From: Camelus bactrianus
Lineage: Eukaryota; Chordata; Mammalia; Artiodactyla; Camelidae
Length of the DNA: 64,000 nucleotides
NCBI RefSeq assembly: GCF_048773025.1
Contig: NC_133541.1
Span: 124,895,049-124,959,048 of the forward strand
Direction: 5' to 3'
This document shows, piece by piece, positions 46,198 through 58,694 of the stretch. The stretch's first letter is position 1; every line of letters starts with the position of its first letter. The notes under the pieces were generated by a model. That model saw only the letters and a list, made by a program, of their open reading frames with translations. It searched no databases and had not been told where the DNA came from. A program made the translations under genes and the position numbers.

Positions 46198-46263
46198 CCC
46201 TTCCTTCCTTCCTTCCTTCCTTCCTTCCTTCCTTCCTTCCTTCCTTCCTTCCTTCCTTCCTTC

Positions 46264-46306
<43 letters not shown>

Positions 46307-46309
46307 TCG
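46138..46309. repeat. Pyrimidine microsatellite with mirror layout
   Basis: (CTTT)n, then (CCTT)n, then (CTTT)n again; uninterrupted pyrimidine on the plus strand for about 170 bases. Open frames on the minus strand are repeat artefacts. Confidence 0.95.
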
Positions 46310-47203
46310 ATTCCTCACTTACGTAGAATAACCTCATGAATATTTATTCATGGATTCCATAAACACACCACATAATTGAGATATTACTAGTACAACATCT
46401 CCACAACCCTGCATTTGTGAGTTTCTGGAAACATCCTCAGTTTTGTATATGTTATTTTATCCTTATGATTATTACCCATTATTATTATAAAATGTATCTG
46501 CATATTAAACATTTCTATGCTTTGGTATTTTCCACGTGTAAATTCAGTAAGCAGCCTGTGGGTAGCAGTCACAGCCCCTCACTGAGGTGGTGCTGCCCGG
46601 CACTCACTGCTTTCTTACTCCGAGCAGTAGGTGATTTCTAGACTGTGGGTCCGCCATTCCAGTGCCCGTCATTTCTTCATCCTCCAGATTGGAATTCTTT
46701 GTTCTTGGTCCTAATCCCTTCCCTCTGTTTGAATAGGACCACATAAACTCTCTTTATGGCCATTAACTTGTTTCTTAATTTTTTTATCACAGGCTCTTGG
46801 CTGAAAGGCTCTTCCATGTGGGGCAAAGTCTGAGCCTGTGTCGCTAGATGGACCAGTGGGTGGGAGCTAGTCCCCAACTCCTTTCTTCTGCCTTCTTAGC
46901 ATTGAAGCGCCAAAACAGGGAGCTGTCAGGTAGTCCTGTGTGCATAATGCTGAGCTCTCCCTTCTCTGTTGGCCAGCTGCCTTCTGGCTGGAAATCCAGG
47001 TTCCATGCCAGTGGTCCCCTCTGGCAGGCCTGCACATTCTGAAAGGAGACATGCAATGAACAGGAAACTGGTGTCAGAACGTTCCTCATCAGTCTTACGA
47101 TTTCTTCATGACAAACTCCCAAATCCTCGAGCCATCCCTTCCTTTTCTGATGTTTTTATTCCCATGCACCAATTTCTTTTAGCATCATATTTCCCTACAA
47201 ACA
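46310..47203. other. Gene-free stretch
   Basis: No assigned repeat or gene. Open frames on both strands at 46844-47232 overlap and lack domains. Confidence 0.35.
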
Positions 47204-47218
47204 ATTGTGAAGGATTCT

Positions 47219-47479
47219 TTTTTTTTAATTGAAGTAAAGTCAACGTACAATGTTGTCTTCATTTCTGGTGTACAGCATAGTGATTCAGTTATATATATTT
47301 TTTCATATTCTTTTTCAGTGTAGGTTATTACAAGATATTGAATATAGTTCCCTGAACTATACAGTGGGACCTTGCTGTTTATCTAGTCTGTATATAGTGG
47401 TTTCTGTCTGCTAATCCCAAACTCCCAATTTATCCCTCCTCCCACCTTCCCTGCCCCACTGTGACCATAAGTTTGTCTC
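47219..47479 (-). mobile_element. LINE-1 insertion, 5'-truncated, with target-site duplication
   Basis: Poly-T start then reversed L1 3' UTR ('attgaagtaaagtcaacgta', 'ggtgtacagcatagtgattc', 'ccctgaactatacagtggga'). The 15-bp duplication ATTGTGAAGGATTCT flanks it at 47204-47218 and 47480-47494, so both insertion boundaries are visible. Confidence 0.93.
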
Positions 47480-47494
47480 ATTGTGAAGGATTCT

Positions 47495-47867
47495 GACGAG
47501 CCCTCCTTTCACCTGTGCATTCATGCTGCTACTTTTCCATTTGAGCCCCGTGTTCATAGCTTACTCTTTGTCCCACTAATTTTGGCTCCTGCTTCTTAGG
47601 CCTACTCTTGCTGATATTTTGAATCCGTGCTGCCTTTCTTCTGCTGCTCTTGCGGAAGTGATGTAACACATGAGCTCGCTCAGCTGCGACTGGCGTGGTG
47701 GGCCACAGGAGGCACTGACGTGGACCAAAATAGAAAACTCCTAGTACAAGTGCAGAAAAGCAGAGATTACCCCATGAGATTCAGCAAAGCAAGAATTTCA
47801 AGTTTTTTAAAAAGCAGACATTGGGCCCAGATTTACACTGTGTAGGGTGTAAGTTGTCCCTGGGTGC
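47495..47867. other. No feature seen
   Basis: Unassigned sequence between an L1 insertion and an LTR fossil. Confidence 0.35.
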
Positions 47868-48235
47868 TGAATACTGTCTCAGTCAGCTCAAGCTGCCATA
47901 ACACAATACCACAGACTGGGTATTTTCTCATCATTCTGGATGCTAGAAGTCTGGGCTCAGGGTGCCAGCATGGCTGGATTCTAGCGAGGACTCTGGCTTG
48001 CAGATGGGCACCTCGCGTTGTATGCACACACGGCCTTCCCTCTGAGTGCACGGAGAGGGGTGGGGCAGGCTCGCTGGTGTCTGACTCTAATCCCACCATG
48101 GGAGCTCCAGCCTCATGACCTCATCTAACCTGCATCACCTCCCCCAGGTACCATCTCTAAACACCACCACATTCAGGGGGTAGGGCTTCAACATGTGAAT
48201 GTGACAGGGACACAAACATTGAGTCCATAACACTA
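47868..48235 (-). mobile_element. Solo LTR of MaLR type (ERVL-related fossil)
   Basis: Antisense LTR of the MST/THE-like MaLR group, recognised by its 'caagctgccataacacaata' and 'gacacaaacattgagtccat' ends. It is a solitary LTR without internal sequence and is old, judging by its divergence. Confidence 0.75.
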
Positions 48236-48649
48236 AGGGTGGAAAAGACACCAAACGAGAAATTCCCAACACCTGTGCCCTGGGTGGACATCTGTGTGTG
48301 AGCTTCCCACGCTGCAGAACTTGACACGTGCCTCTGAGACATGCAGGGGTGGCCTGAGCCGCCAAGTCCACCCATGCATCCTCTGAGATCAAATCAAAGA
48401 GCGACCTTGGACCAGGACCAGGCTTCATGGTGGGGTCTCGTGCAACTGTTATTAAGTGTTCTTTTTTTATTTTTATCTCCACTGATCTGTAGACCATATT
48501 AGCGGGCCCACAGGGACCACACAAGGGAAGGGGTGCTGTGGGGGGTTCTGCCTCACTCCCTGCTTCACTTTCATTTCTCTTCCCACCCCCTTTATTCTAA
48601 CTTTTCTGCCCGTTGATCTTGGACATGTAATTGCATTGATATTGAATAA
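48236..48649. other. Gene-free stretch
   Basis: Nothing recognised. Confidence 0.35.
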
Positions 48650-48925
48650 ATCATTTATGTATTCATTAACTAAATCATTTAGTCTCTCATGAGATATTTT
48701 AAGTGCCTACTGTGTGCCAGGTGCGGTTCTGGGCACTGAGTATAGAGCAGTGAATGACAGAGGTACAGACCCTTCCCTGGTGAAGCTGGCGTTAACAGAC
48801 TGTGAGACAGTGCAGAGCGCAGTGCAGGACATGACACAAGCGGGGATGGGTGGTAAGGAGTGCTGGGGGGCCACATTAAACAGGAAGGTCAGGGAAAGCA
48901 TCACTGAGAAGTGGCCACATGGGCT
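48650..48925 (-). mobile_element. LINE-2, antisense
   Basis: Reversed L2: 'gtgcctactgtgtgccaggt', 'gggcactgagtatagagcag', 'gggaaagcatcactgagaag'. Confidence 0.7.
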
Positions 48926-49249
48926 CCCAGGGGTCCTGTTGGATACCCCAACACACCACAGCTTGGAGAGAAACTCAAGATTTGTTGAGGATTGGATGAA
49001 TTTTCCCTCATTCACCCATAATAAATATCCTTTCTAACTTCCCTCAATGGGCATTTTCTGCCATATCGCAAGTCCAAGTCTACCAGTTATCTCTGGATAA
49101 GTCCTCTCGATAGCCTTGCCTGTCTTGGGTATGAGTTTGCTGCTAATTTAACGTAGTTCACATTCAAGGATTCCAGGGGCATCCAGTTTCTAACATCCCT
49201 CATCTCTCTTTTAAAGGCCGTTGTTGTACCCAATAGTATTACCGATATA

Positions 49250-49445
49250 CTGTCATATAATAAGTGCCTACCGTATGCCCAGTTACTTTACAGATGCTGT
49301 GTCATTTAATTACCCAACAGTCAACCAGCCAATTAACCTCTGTGGTAAATATTATTATTCACCCCACTTCACAGATGAGCCTTCTGAGGCCTGGGCAGGA
49401 TGAACACCTTGCCTAAGTTTATAAAGCCAGACTTGAAAGCTGTGC
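49250..49445. mobile_element. MIR SINE
   Basis: 'aagtgcctaccgtatgccca', 'tattattattcaccccactt', 'cacagatgagccttctgagg' follow the MIR order. Confidence 0.65.
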
Positions 49446-50334
49446 CTGCGTCCAAGCCTTTTGTCTTTTCACCACAACAGGCTGCAGCTCTTCTGAGATA
49501 GGTCGGTTCCCCCATAATAGAGTTTCTTAGATTTTATCCTTGAGACGGTCTCTTGAAGGCACGTATCTTGAGTCAACTTTGTCTTCTCAGAGCAGGTCCT
49601 GTGCTCCCTAGCATCTTAGACAGCAGAGAAGCTTTGCATTCCTTGATATTGTCTATTAGCAGAATTTAAATTTTGCTCTGTTCTAACAGGCATGTACATA
49701 TCCTCTCTATATCCATGTCAAGCGTTCTGTCTTTTGATGCATTAATTTCAGTTGTTACCAAAGTATAATCAGAAAAGTCAGTACATTTCCCTTTTGACTA
49801 CACAGCACCTATTCTAAAGCACTTACTTCCTAGCAATTCTGCTATCTTACTTCTTTTCTGTAACTATTTTTTCCCAAAGGATATTTGTAAGTAGTCTTCA
49901 TTTCAGGATTCTTCTTTGCCAATTCTAAATATTTGGCATGTTTTGGCTGCTTTCAACACTGTCATCCTTTTTTCATTGATGCAGTTGATATTGCCTGCCA
50001 CCATCACCCTCCAAGCAAATAACATTTGATATAGTTTCTCTTTCCTCTGTATTTTAGGGGTCGTATGGTCATACCCATTCCCAATGGTGCTCTTTTCCAC
50101 TCTCACATCTATGTGTGTGTGTATCAGGGACCCAAACAAAACATCTTTCATTCTTCTTAAATCAAAATGCCCTGTCACTTCCTCCATCACCCTCTGCCAT
50201 TAAATCAGTAGACTGCAGTGCTTTAAGTCATTATTAGGTTTTAATCATCTACTTAGAAGTGTTTAAGTCCTCATGGAGACAATGGCCTTTAGAGTCAGGA
50301 ATCTCTAAATTTCCAAAATTTCTTTTCTATATCA
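49446..50334. other. Gene-free stretch
   Basis: Nothing recognised. The 95-codon minus-strand frame at 49903-50190 has no domain. Confidence 0.35.
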
Positions 50335-51045
50335 AAAGGCCAAACTGTTACACTCACACTGATGGCTAGCGTGAAAAACTGATAATCCAAGTGCTGACAA
50401 GGATGCAGGGCTACAAACTGCATTGCTGGTGGGAATGTAAAATGGTACCACTACTTTGAAAAGCAGTGTCACAGTTCCTCAAAAAGTTAAACATAGAGTT
50501 TTCTATGACCCAGCAATTCAACTGCTTGATATATATCCAAGAGAAAGGAAAACCTATGTTCAAAAAAAAAGTCTGGATATGAATGTTCATGGAAGCATTA
50601 TTTATAACAGCCAAAATATGGAAACAATCTACGTGTCTATCGGCTGATGAATGGATTAGCAGTATGTGGTCTGTCCATACAGTGGAATATTATTCAGCCA
50701 TAAAAGAGCATGGTACAGGCTATAGCATGGTTGATCCTTGAAAGCATTGTGTTAAGTGAAAGAAGCTAGTCACTAAGGGCCACATATTGTATGATTCCAT
50801 TTACAGAAATGCCCAGAGTAGGCAAATCCATAAACACAGAAGGTAGAATCATGGTCAGCAGGGATTGTTGGAGGAGGGGAATTGGGACTGCTAATGGATT
50901 TGGGGCTACTTTTGGGGTGATGAAATTGTTCTACAGTAAGGTAGTGGTCGTGGTTGTATAACTTTGTGAATACACTAAAAACCACTGAATTGTACACTTT
51001 AAAAGGGTGAATTTTATAGTAAGTGAGTTATATGTCAATAAAGCT
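50335..51045 (+). mobile_element. Old LINE-1 (L1M type) 3' end
   Basis: 'tgctggtgggaatgtaaaat', 'cagtggaatattattcagcc', 'gatgaaattgttctacagta', 'actgaattgtacactttaaa', ending 'atatgtcaataaagctg'. Confidence 0.88.
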
Positions 51046-52084
51046 GTGAAGGAAGGGAGGGAGGAAAGGAAGGAAAGGGCAAGCCTGGTTAACTAGGACT
51101 CTAGAGTTTTACTATATAAGTCATCAATTGGGAAAACACAAAATATGATCTATGATGCAAGCAAAGGGTCTACTATTTAGGAACAAAAGTGGAGCATACT
51201 GAGAGGTGGCAGAGAGGGAAATGAAAGAGAGAAATATGAGGAAGAAGCCAGATAGCAGTTTGCCACCTCTCCCACCCACTCCTTATTAATGAGAGTGGAA
51301 CCTGCTGAGGAGTGGAGGTTTGACAAAAGTATTCCAACCAGGTTTAAGGAGGAATTGACAATACACTGGATTTAAGCCATCTTTGCTCCCTGGGACTCTG
51401 GGAGACCACCTTTCAGAGAGTTCCTCATTATGGGGCAATCATAATGGAGGAGAAATGCAAGAACACTTACCTGGGATCCAGATGTTTCCACATGCTCCCA
51501 GTGGAGGACACAGAAGGGAGCTGGGTGTTGAGAGCCAACAGACCTGCCATGGGGCCACAGTGGTAAAGGATAAGGTGGCCCCATGGCAGAGGCTGAAGGT
51601 GGATAGCTTCATCCAGGGGCTGGATGGAGGATGTGCTGAGACTCAGAGGACCTGAAGGACAGTGACAGGCTGAGGCAGGGCCAAGTCAGCAAGGTGGAAT
51701 GCAACACTGGGCCCGGACTGGGCTGAGAGAAAGGACTCTATATTTCACAAGCTCTGGACCTCATCAGTGGATGCCAGGAAGGTTAGGGAAGCTCAGTGAT
51801 GGAGTGAGGGTATCTGGGGCATTAGTGTAGAGGCCAGTGAGGAGGCACACAGGGACCCCCATATCAACCTCTGTTGCCATCTTGGGGAGATGGAAATAGG
51901 GGTGGGCTGAGAAACCCTGGAACACTGAGCATTTACCCAGAGGTACTAAGTTAACCCAGAAGAGACTCTTTCTGATGGACAGAGAACTGAGTTTCCATTA
52001 ATTAGGAGCTTTTAAGGTACCCTTCACCACCACCATCCATGAGAACAGGGACCTCAGATGGAGATGAGAACACTTACGAGTTTC
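51046..52084. other. Gene-free stretch with one inverted repeat
   Basis: No gene recognised. A perfect 15-bp inverted repeat CTGCCATGGGGCCAC lies at 51544-51558 and 51575-51589, with a 16-base loop. Confidence 0.6.
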
Positions 52085-52275
52085 TTGCCCTGGGCACCAC
52101 TGAGACTTTTGGTTGGATAACCCTTTGTTGCAGGGGTTCTCCTGGGCACTGTAAGATATTTAGCAGCATCCATGCCCTCTACTCACTAGATGCCGGTTGC
52201 ACCCTCCCCACCCTAGTCATGACAGTATGTCCCTGGGGGGCAAAATTGCTCCCAGTCAAGAACTACTTCATTACA
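52085..52275. mobile_element. hAT-Charlie-type relic
   Basis: 'ggcactgtaagatatttagc', 'agcatccatgccctctactc', 'ctagatgccggttgcaccct' and 'gggggcaaaattgctcccag' follow a common non-autonomous hAT element. Confidence 0.6.
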
Positions 52276-53889
52276 GCAATGAAGAATGTTATGCATTGTC
52301 TACACATCTGGAGATGAAGGGTTAGTTTTGCGCCTTTCTCTCAACACACATGTCCAGCTCAGGCCTCAGATACCCCACATGGTGTGAGCTGGGCAGACTT
52401 CCTCTCCTGGATGACTTCCTCCCCCTGATGCCCACGGTGTGGATCCTGGAAGCCATGTCCTTTCATGCATAATGCATGTCCTTCTTTGTATTCAGCCTTG
52501 TTTCTTACACTAAAATTACATCCTGTTTCTTTGCTCTCAGAGCCCCACAGGCTCTGTCTTGAGCTTCCTGTGTTCTTAGATTATTTGTATTACCTGTTCT
52601 GTGATGCACTTTCTCCCCGATGGTGTTACTTTAATTAGTGCTTCCAGGTTTCTTTTGACCTAGCCTCATCTTTCTTCCCTCTTCTACTGCCTCCCCTTAC
52701 CTGCTACTGTTCCTTCTGCCCTTTTTAGTTTTGCCTCTTCCTTCACAAACTGGGCCCACATCTATTGGCTCATCTCTTACATCTCATTCATCTCATTCTT
52801 CACTGGTTTCTTGGTGGCCCCAATGTGCCCCACCTTCCACCATGCCGCTGCCTCTATGGAGGCTGACAAACCCTCTCTCCCGAAGGAAGCAAGATGGAGC
52901 CTCCCATTCCCGGACCTGTCCAGGCCCTCCCTGTGCCCACATCCTGAGGTAGACAGCCCGGTGCAGGGAAGAGGCCAGTGCTGGGCGTCAGTCACACAGG
53001 GACGTGGCTCCTGGCCTCTGCACTGTGCTCATCTGTGTAAAGTGGGAGTTAGAAGAGCGCCCGATCCACAGGGGCTCTGGGGGACTGGCCATGTTTCAGG
53101 TACAATGTTTAGGACATTCTAGCCTGTACACTCTGGCATCTAGTGGATGCGCAGTTAATGTTTGTCAAATAGCTGAAAAGTTGCATCACTGACATCCAGT
53201 CCGAGGCCTGGGGCACAGGAAGTGCCAAGGCAAAAATGCCCTTGAACTGAACTGAACAGAACTCTCCTTCCCACATTAGATTCGACAGCCCAGACTTCAA
53301 ACCCGAACCTGACTGTCTTCCTACATCACAGCCTTTTCTGCTCCAGGTTGAAACCCTTCCGGCATCTATGATTTGACTTCTGAAGAAAACAAAGACCTTA
53401 ACTGAACCGACCCCCACAGAATCCCTCTTAAACAGTTCCTGCTGCCTTTTCTCCTACTGCACGCCTCAAAATAAATCCAATTGTTTCTGCTGATCTGAAG
53501 TTTCTATCAAACTCCTGTACTTTCTGGGAATTTAATTACGACAAATATGTCTCTAGGGTTCGTGCCAATTGGATTACTAATCAGGGTCCGCAGCACAGGA
53601 TCGCGGCGGTGCTTTTGAAGCAGATCCGCGAACCAAATCTTCCCTGGGAGGTCTGGCCCCACTCGCCGCCTCCCCCACCGTGGAAAGGCTTTCAGATCCC
53701 CTCTCCTTCTGTGGCCTCCTCTCTGCCGGCAGCTCTCGCGAGGGCGAACAAGAACCTTATCTGCTTTCTCCTTACTTCCCTCTTCCTCCTCCTCATCCTT
53801 GACTTTCTTCTCTCTCCACCCTGCTGCTGTGCCTCAAGATTGTTTTCTTTTCCCTCGGATTTTTAAAGTCCGTTTAATCTCATTGGATA
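52276..53889. other. Gene-free stretch
   Basis: Mixed-composition DNA with a small CpG-containing patch at 53580-53750 that is too short and sparse to call an island. Open frames lack domains. Confidence 0.35.
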
Positions 53890-54090
53890 AATTGAGCAGG
53901 TGGTATTAGCGTCACTGGCTGAGGAGGAAACGGAACCACAGAGTGGTTCAGTGACCTGGCGCGTCACTGCCAGAGCTGAAGTTACAAGTGAAGCCCCACC
54001 TCTCAGCCTGTGGCTTTTCCACCATGTCGAACCCATACTGATTTTAAAGGGAGTATCAAGGATGGCAGAAGTGGACGTTACCTAGTCTCT
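53890..54090. mobile_element. MIR SINE fragment
   Basis: 'tggctgaggaggaaacggaa', 'cacagagtggttcagtgacc', 'cagagctgaagttacaagtg' follow MIR. Confidence 0.6.
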
Positions 54091-54299
54091 ACAAAATCTA
54101 CAAAATGCTATGTTTTTATGCTTAAAGGTTAATATCAATAATAAGTAAGGAATCTGCATGAGTTCCCGTTAGTATTTGTATAGAGTGGTACTCAACATCA
54201 TTAGTCCTTTTCATCCACATTTGTCGTTTGTTCTTTCAAAAATCATCTACATACGAAACAGAAAACAGTAATTACAAATTCATAGCATTTGAAACTTAT

Positions 54300-54490
54300 A
54301 GAACCCTTTTAGAAGCCAACATGTCATTTGAATCTTCAGAACAATCTTGAAAGGGTCCCTTATTAACCCCATTGTACAGATCATGAAACTGAGGCTCAGA
54401 AAACTTCAAGGATTTAATGCAAGATACAGCTAGGAAATGGCAGTGCAGTGACTCAGACACTTTCCTCTTGACTCCAGAGCTCATATTCTT
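54300..54490. mobile_element. MIR SINE
   Basis: 'atttgaatcttcagaacaat', 'taaccccattgtacagatca', 'tgaaactgaggctcagaaaa', 'cttgactccagagctcatat' follow MIR. Confidence 0.75.
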
Positions 54491-55099
54491 TCAATTTCAG
54501 CATTCCACTTCACACGTGAAGGGGCTGCATTTCTAAAACCCATTTAGCTTAGTTTATGAATATTTATTGTCAAGAGTAGAAATGCATCAAATTTACAGAA
54601 AAACAAGGTAAAGGCAAATCAGTAATGTTATGTTTAGCTATTGATGTGAGATGGAGCTGCTTGCAAAATTAGAATTCATTACAGGCAATAGATCTTTTTC
54701 ATGACTAGGCTTTGCTGGATCTCATTATCTTGTAAATAGCACCAAAATAAAAGACTTGGGGTTTAATAGGGTAATGAAACAAGTTGATTTAGTCCCCAGT
54801 TGAGCACGGTGGGCCAAGGCCTGCCTAATGGCTCACTCACAGTGCCCTAGAGGGCTGTGGCAGGGCCTAGGGGAACCGACTGGGCTCTGCAGAACTTGTG
54901 TGAGTCACCTGCATTTTTGGCACTGGGGGCTTGATCAGGGTTTCTGTAATGAACTAAGAAGCCAGGACAATTTGAAACTGGATTATACAGCTGTTTGGAA
55001 ACGCAAAGATTGTTTGTATGAATTACTGGAATAAAATTATATCCCAAGTTAAAATACCAAAATGCCTAAATCCACTTAGTACAAGGAGATGTGGTTCCC
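54491..55099. other. Gene-free stretch
   Basis: Nothing recognised. Confidence 0.35.
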
Positions 55100-55635
55100 T
55101 CTAAGCCAGAGATTCTTCATCTTGGGTCTGTGGATGAACTTCAGGTGGCATGTGAGTGTGCTGAAGATCAGGGGCCAGACTGAGGGGATGTGTGTTTAAG
55201 TGTGTGTTTCTTGAGAGAGACTTTGGAACTTCTGTGGGTTTCGCAAAGGCAGAGAGGATGGCTAGCCACTGATAGAGAGGCCTGCGGACACCTAGGGATT
55301 AAGCCCTCCTGAAAAGAGGGGCGAGCAGAGGGAGGTCCAGGCAGAACTGAGGAAATCAGCCAACTATATGTCAGATGTTTTAATAAAATTATTTTCAAGG
55401 AAGCGTCACATGAATCACAGATGGTGTGACTGGATTTCATGATGAGGGGTGATTACTGGTGACTTTTGACCTGGGGCCTATGGGTGCACCATGTGGGGTT
55501 CATAAACTCCCTAAAGTCAGGGGCAACCTTTTGCATGTATGTGCATATGAACATATTTCTAAGGAGATGAGCTCAGCTCTCATCAGAGTCAGAGAGAGCC
55601 CTTGATCCCCAAAGGTTAAGAACCACTGAGGTGAA
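55100..55635. mobile_element. hAT-type relic, interrupted
   Basis: One end reads 'gattcttcatcttgggtctg' and the other 'tttgcatgtatgtgcatatg' to 'aaaggttaagaaccactgag'; the middle (about 55145-55470) is unrelated or diverged. Confidence 0.45.
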
Positions 55636-56924
55636 AGAATTGTTCACAAAGCTTTGAGCTTCCAGCAGTGACAGTGATTTGGGTTCCTTCCTGTGTCCCA
55701 GGCCCACCTTTATATACTCTTTTTTTCCATCTCTCTTTTGACTTGACGAAGCAGTGTGCTAAGTGCAGAATAATGCAGTCCAATCTGAATACACAAGAGC
55801 TGAGAAGGGAGGGTTTAAGGAGGGGGAGGATTCTGAGGGGATTAATCCAAGAAGATTTCCCAGAAGAGGCCTTTCTTGAAGGGAGGTCGAGTGGGTCTGC
55901 TCAGCACTTGAGTCCTGAACTGGCAGGCAGGAGGAAGAAGCCTTAGGTGGGGAGGTATGGACAGAAGGGCTTGGGCTGACCACGTAATCTGAGTATTGAG
56001 TTCACATATAAGACAAGGGATTTCCCCTTTGATCGTGAAGACGCTCTAAATGAGGAAGGCCACTACCAGACGGAGCACTTCACTGGCTATTTATCATTGT
56101 CAGGCGGGCAGGAGGAATTGACTGACCTGTTGGGCTAATCAGAATTCTGAGCAATGGCTTCATTACATGACAATTCAGTGCACAAGATTGATACAGCTCC
56201 TGTCCTCATTAACAATATAAATATGTCTTTAAAATAACATTTTGGAATGGAACACAGAATCATAATAAGTTTCCTCCCTCTCTGAACTGCTTTGAATTGA
56301 TTCTCACCTAGTTGTGTGGATGGCACTTAGGCTATGGAACTCCCAAGAACCAGCTACAAGGCATGAGTTACGGTGTATCATTCACACCTTGCCAGGGTTC
56401 CTAGCTCTCATAAAAGAAGCTGTTCTTGACATCAGTGGCAAATCTCCAGGAAAAGACTGGAATTGTGACAGGACTGCCTCAGAATAATCTGAAATCCAAG
56501 TGGTGCTCTTAAGCTTCCCAGTTCATTCCCAGCAAGAGCCGGAGGCTGCTGCTGGTATGCCCCCATTTATGTAATAGGTGTGCTTCTGAAAACCAGTGAG
56601 TAAATTACACACATGGAGTAAATGACAAACATATACATATATAATGAAGCTTTGAGTTAACATAATGTGGTCACTATTGCAAATCAAGTTTTTGTAAAGT
56701 GAAATGTGTTTGTGTAATGTGAATATCACCACTGATTTTATAAGCCTGGGTTTTTGTGTATTGAGTTTACTTAAATTGAAACCTATTGATATGTGAGCCT
56801 ACAGAACTAGTCATTGCTGTCTTCATGGTTCAAGCTGATTGGGTCAATATTTTCATAAGGTCTCTAATTCTCTTGAGTTGGGAGCAGGTAGTCCTGTTAC
56901 ATGAACCTATCCAAATTGAACATA
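55636..56924. other. Gene-free stretch
   Basis: Nothing recognised except a weak reversed-L2 look at 55800-55900. Confidence 0.3.
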
Positions 56925-58345
56925 CAAAAAAAAATTAAATAAACCCACACACTTACAATCAATTAATCTACAACAAAGGAGGCAAGAACATACAATGGAG
57001 AAAAGACAATCTCTTCAGCAAGTGGTGCTGGGAAAACTGGACAGCCACCTGTAAATCAATGAAGTTAGAACATTTCCTCACATCATACACAAAAATAAAC
57101 TCAAAATGCCTTTATAGGACACTATAAATCTCCTAGAAGAGAACATAGGCAAAACATTCTCTGACATGAGTCATAGCAATGTTCTCCTAGGTCAGTCTCC
57201 CAAAGCAATAAGGAAATAAAAGCAAAAATAAACAAATGGGGTCTAATTAAACTTATAAGCTTTTGCACAGCAAAGGAAACTATAAACAAAACAAAAAGAC
57301 AACCTATGGAATGGGAGAAAATATTTGCAAATGAAGCAACTGACAAGGGCTTTATTTCCAGAATATACAAACAGCTCATACAACTCAATAACAAGAAAAT
57401 AAACAACCCAGTCAAAAAATGAACAGAACATTTGAATAGACATCTCTCTAGTGAAGACATACAGATGGCCAATAGGCACATGAAAAGATGCTCAACATCA
57501 CTATCAGAGAAATGCAAATCAAAACTACAATGAGGTATAACCTCACACTGGTCAGAATGGACATCATTAAAAAGTCCACAAACAATAAATGCTCAAGAAT
57601 GTGTGCAGAAAAGGGAACCCTCCTACACTATTGGTGGGAATATAATAAGCTGGTGTAGCTGTCATGGAGAACAGTATGGAGTTTCCTTTAAAAACTAAAA
57701 ATAGAGTTACTGTATGATCCAGCAATCCCATTCAGAAAATATCTGGAGAAAACTTTAAATTTGAAAAGACACCTGCACCCCAGTATTCATAGCAGCACTA
57801 TTTTACAATAGCCAAGGCATGGAAGCAACCTAAATGTCTTATCGACAGAGGACTGGATAAAGAAGTTGTAGTATATGTATACAATAGAATACTACTCAGG
57901 CATAAAAAGAATGAAATAATTCCATTTGCAGCAATATGGATGGACCTAGAGATGATCATACTAAGTGAAGTTAGCCAGACAGAGAAAGACAATGTCATAT
58001 GATATCACTTTCATGTGGAATCTAAAAAAAAAAGAACTTATTTACAAAACAAAACAGACTCACAGACATAAAAAACAAACTTATGCTTACCAGGAGGGTA
58101 AGGGGATGGGGGAAGGATAAATTGGGAGTTTGGGATTTGCAGATACACACTACTATATATAAAATAGGTAAACAACAAGGTCCTACTGTATAGCATGGGG
58201 GACGATATTCAATACCTTGTAATGGCCTATAATGAAAAAGAATATGAAAAGGAATGTATATATATGTATAACTGAATCATTATGCTGTGCACCAGAAGCT
58301 AACACAGCATTGTAAATCGACTATACTTCAATTTAAAAAAAATTA
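56925..58345 (+). mobile_element. LINE-1 ORF2 3' part and 3' UTR
   Basis: Sense L1: 'tggtgctgggaaaactggac', 'acactataaatctcctagaa', 'gagaaaatatttgcaaatga', 'catgtggaatctaaaa', and the tail 'gtgcaccagaagctaacaca' then 'atcgactatacttcaattt'. Reading frame broken. Confidence 0.92.
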
Positions 58346-58694
58346 GTATTATAATCAAATAAGACTTGCAACAAATTTAAAATAAGAAATGATTTGTGTG
58401 GTAATTGTGTCAAAATATTAAGCAGTTTCTGTAAATGACTATAATTAGTGTGACTCCCGCAGTCCAGTGAAACGTTTGTAGGGACAGAGGTTGTTCAGGA
58501 GAGTGTTGAACAAAACTGCCTGGTGGCCTCTTCTAGGGCCACTGTATCCATGACTCAAGCCTTTCCAGCTGGTCATTCCAATGGCCCAGCTTTCAAGGAG
58601 ATTTATGGTGTCAGACCTCACCCTGTGAGAGCAAATCAGATAAGCTGCACTGGCCGTAACCTCATTCCTCATCAGTTCTTCCCCTACTCCTGGA
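58346..58694. other. No feature seen
   Basis: Short unassigned stretch between L1 and L2. Confidence 0.3.

Noticed and set aside
46116-46337. Lys/Arg/Glu repeat proteins
   Set aside because: Translations of the (CTTT)n(CCTT)n microsatellite.
53580-53760. Small CpG island
   Set aside because: Only a few CpGs over about 150 bases, with no promoter motif or exon signal.
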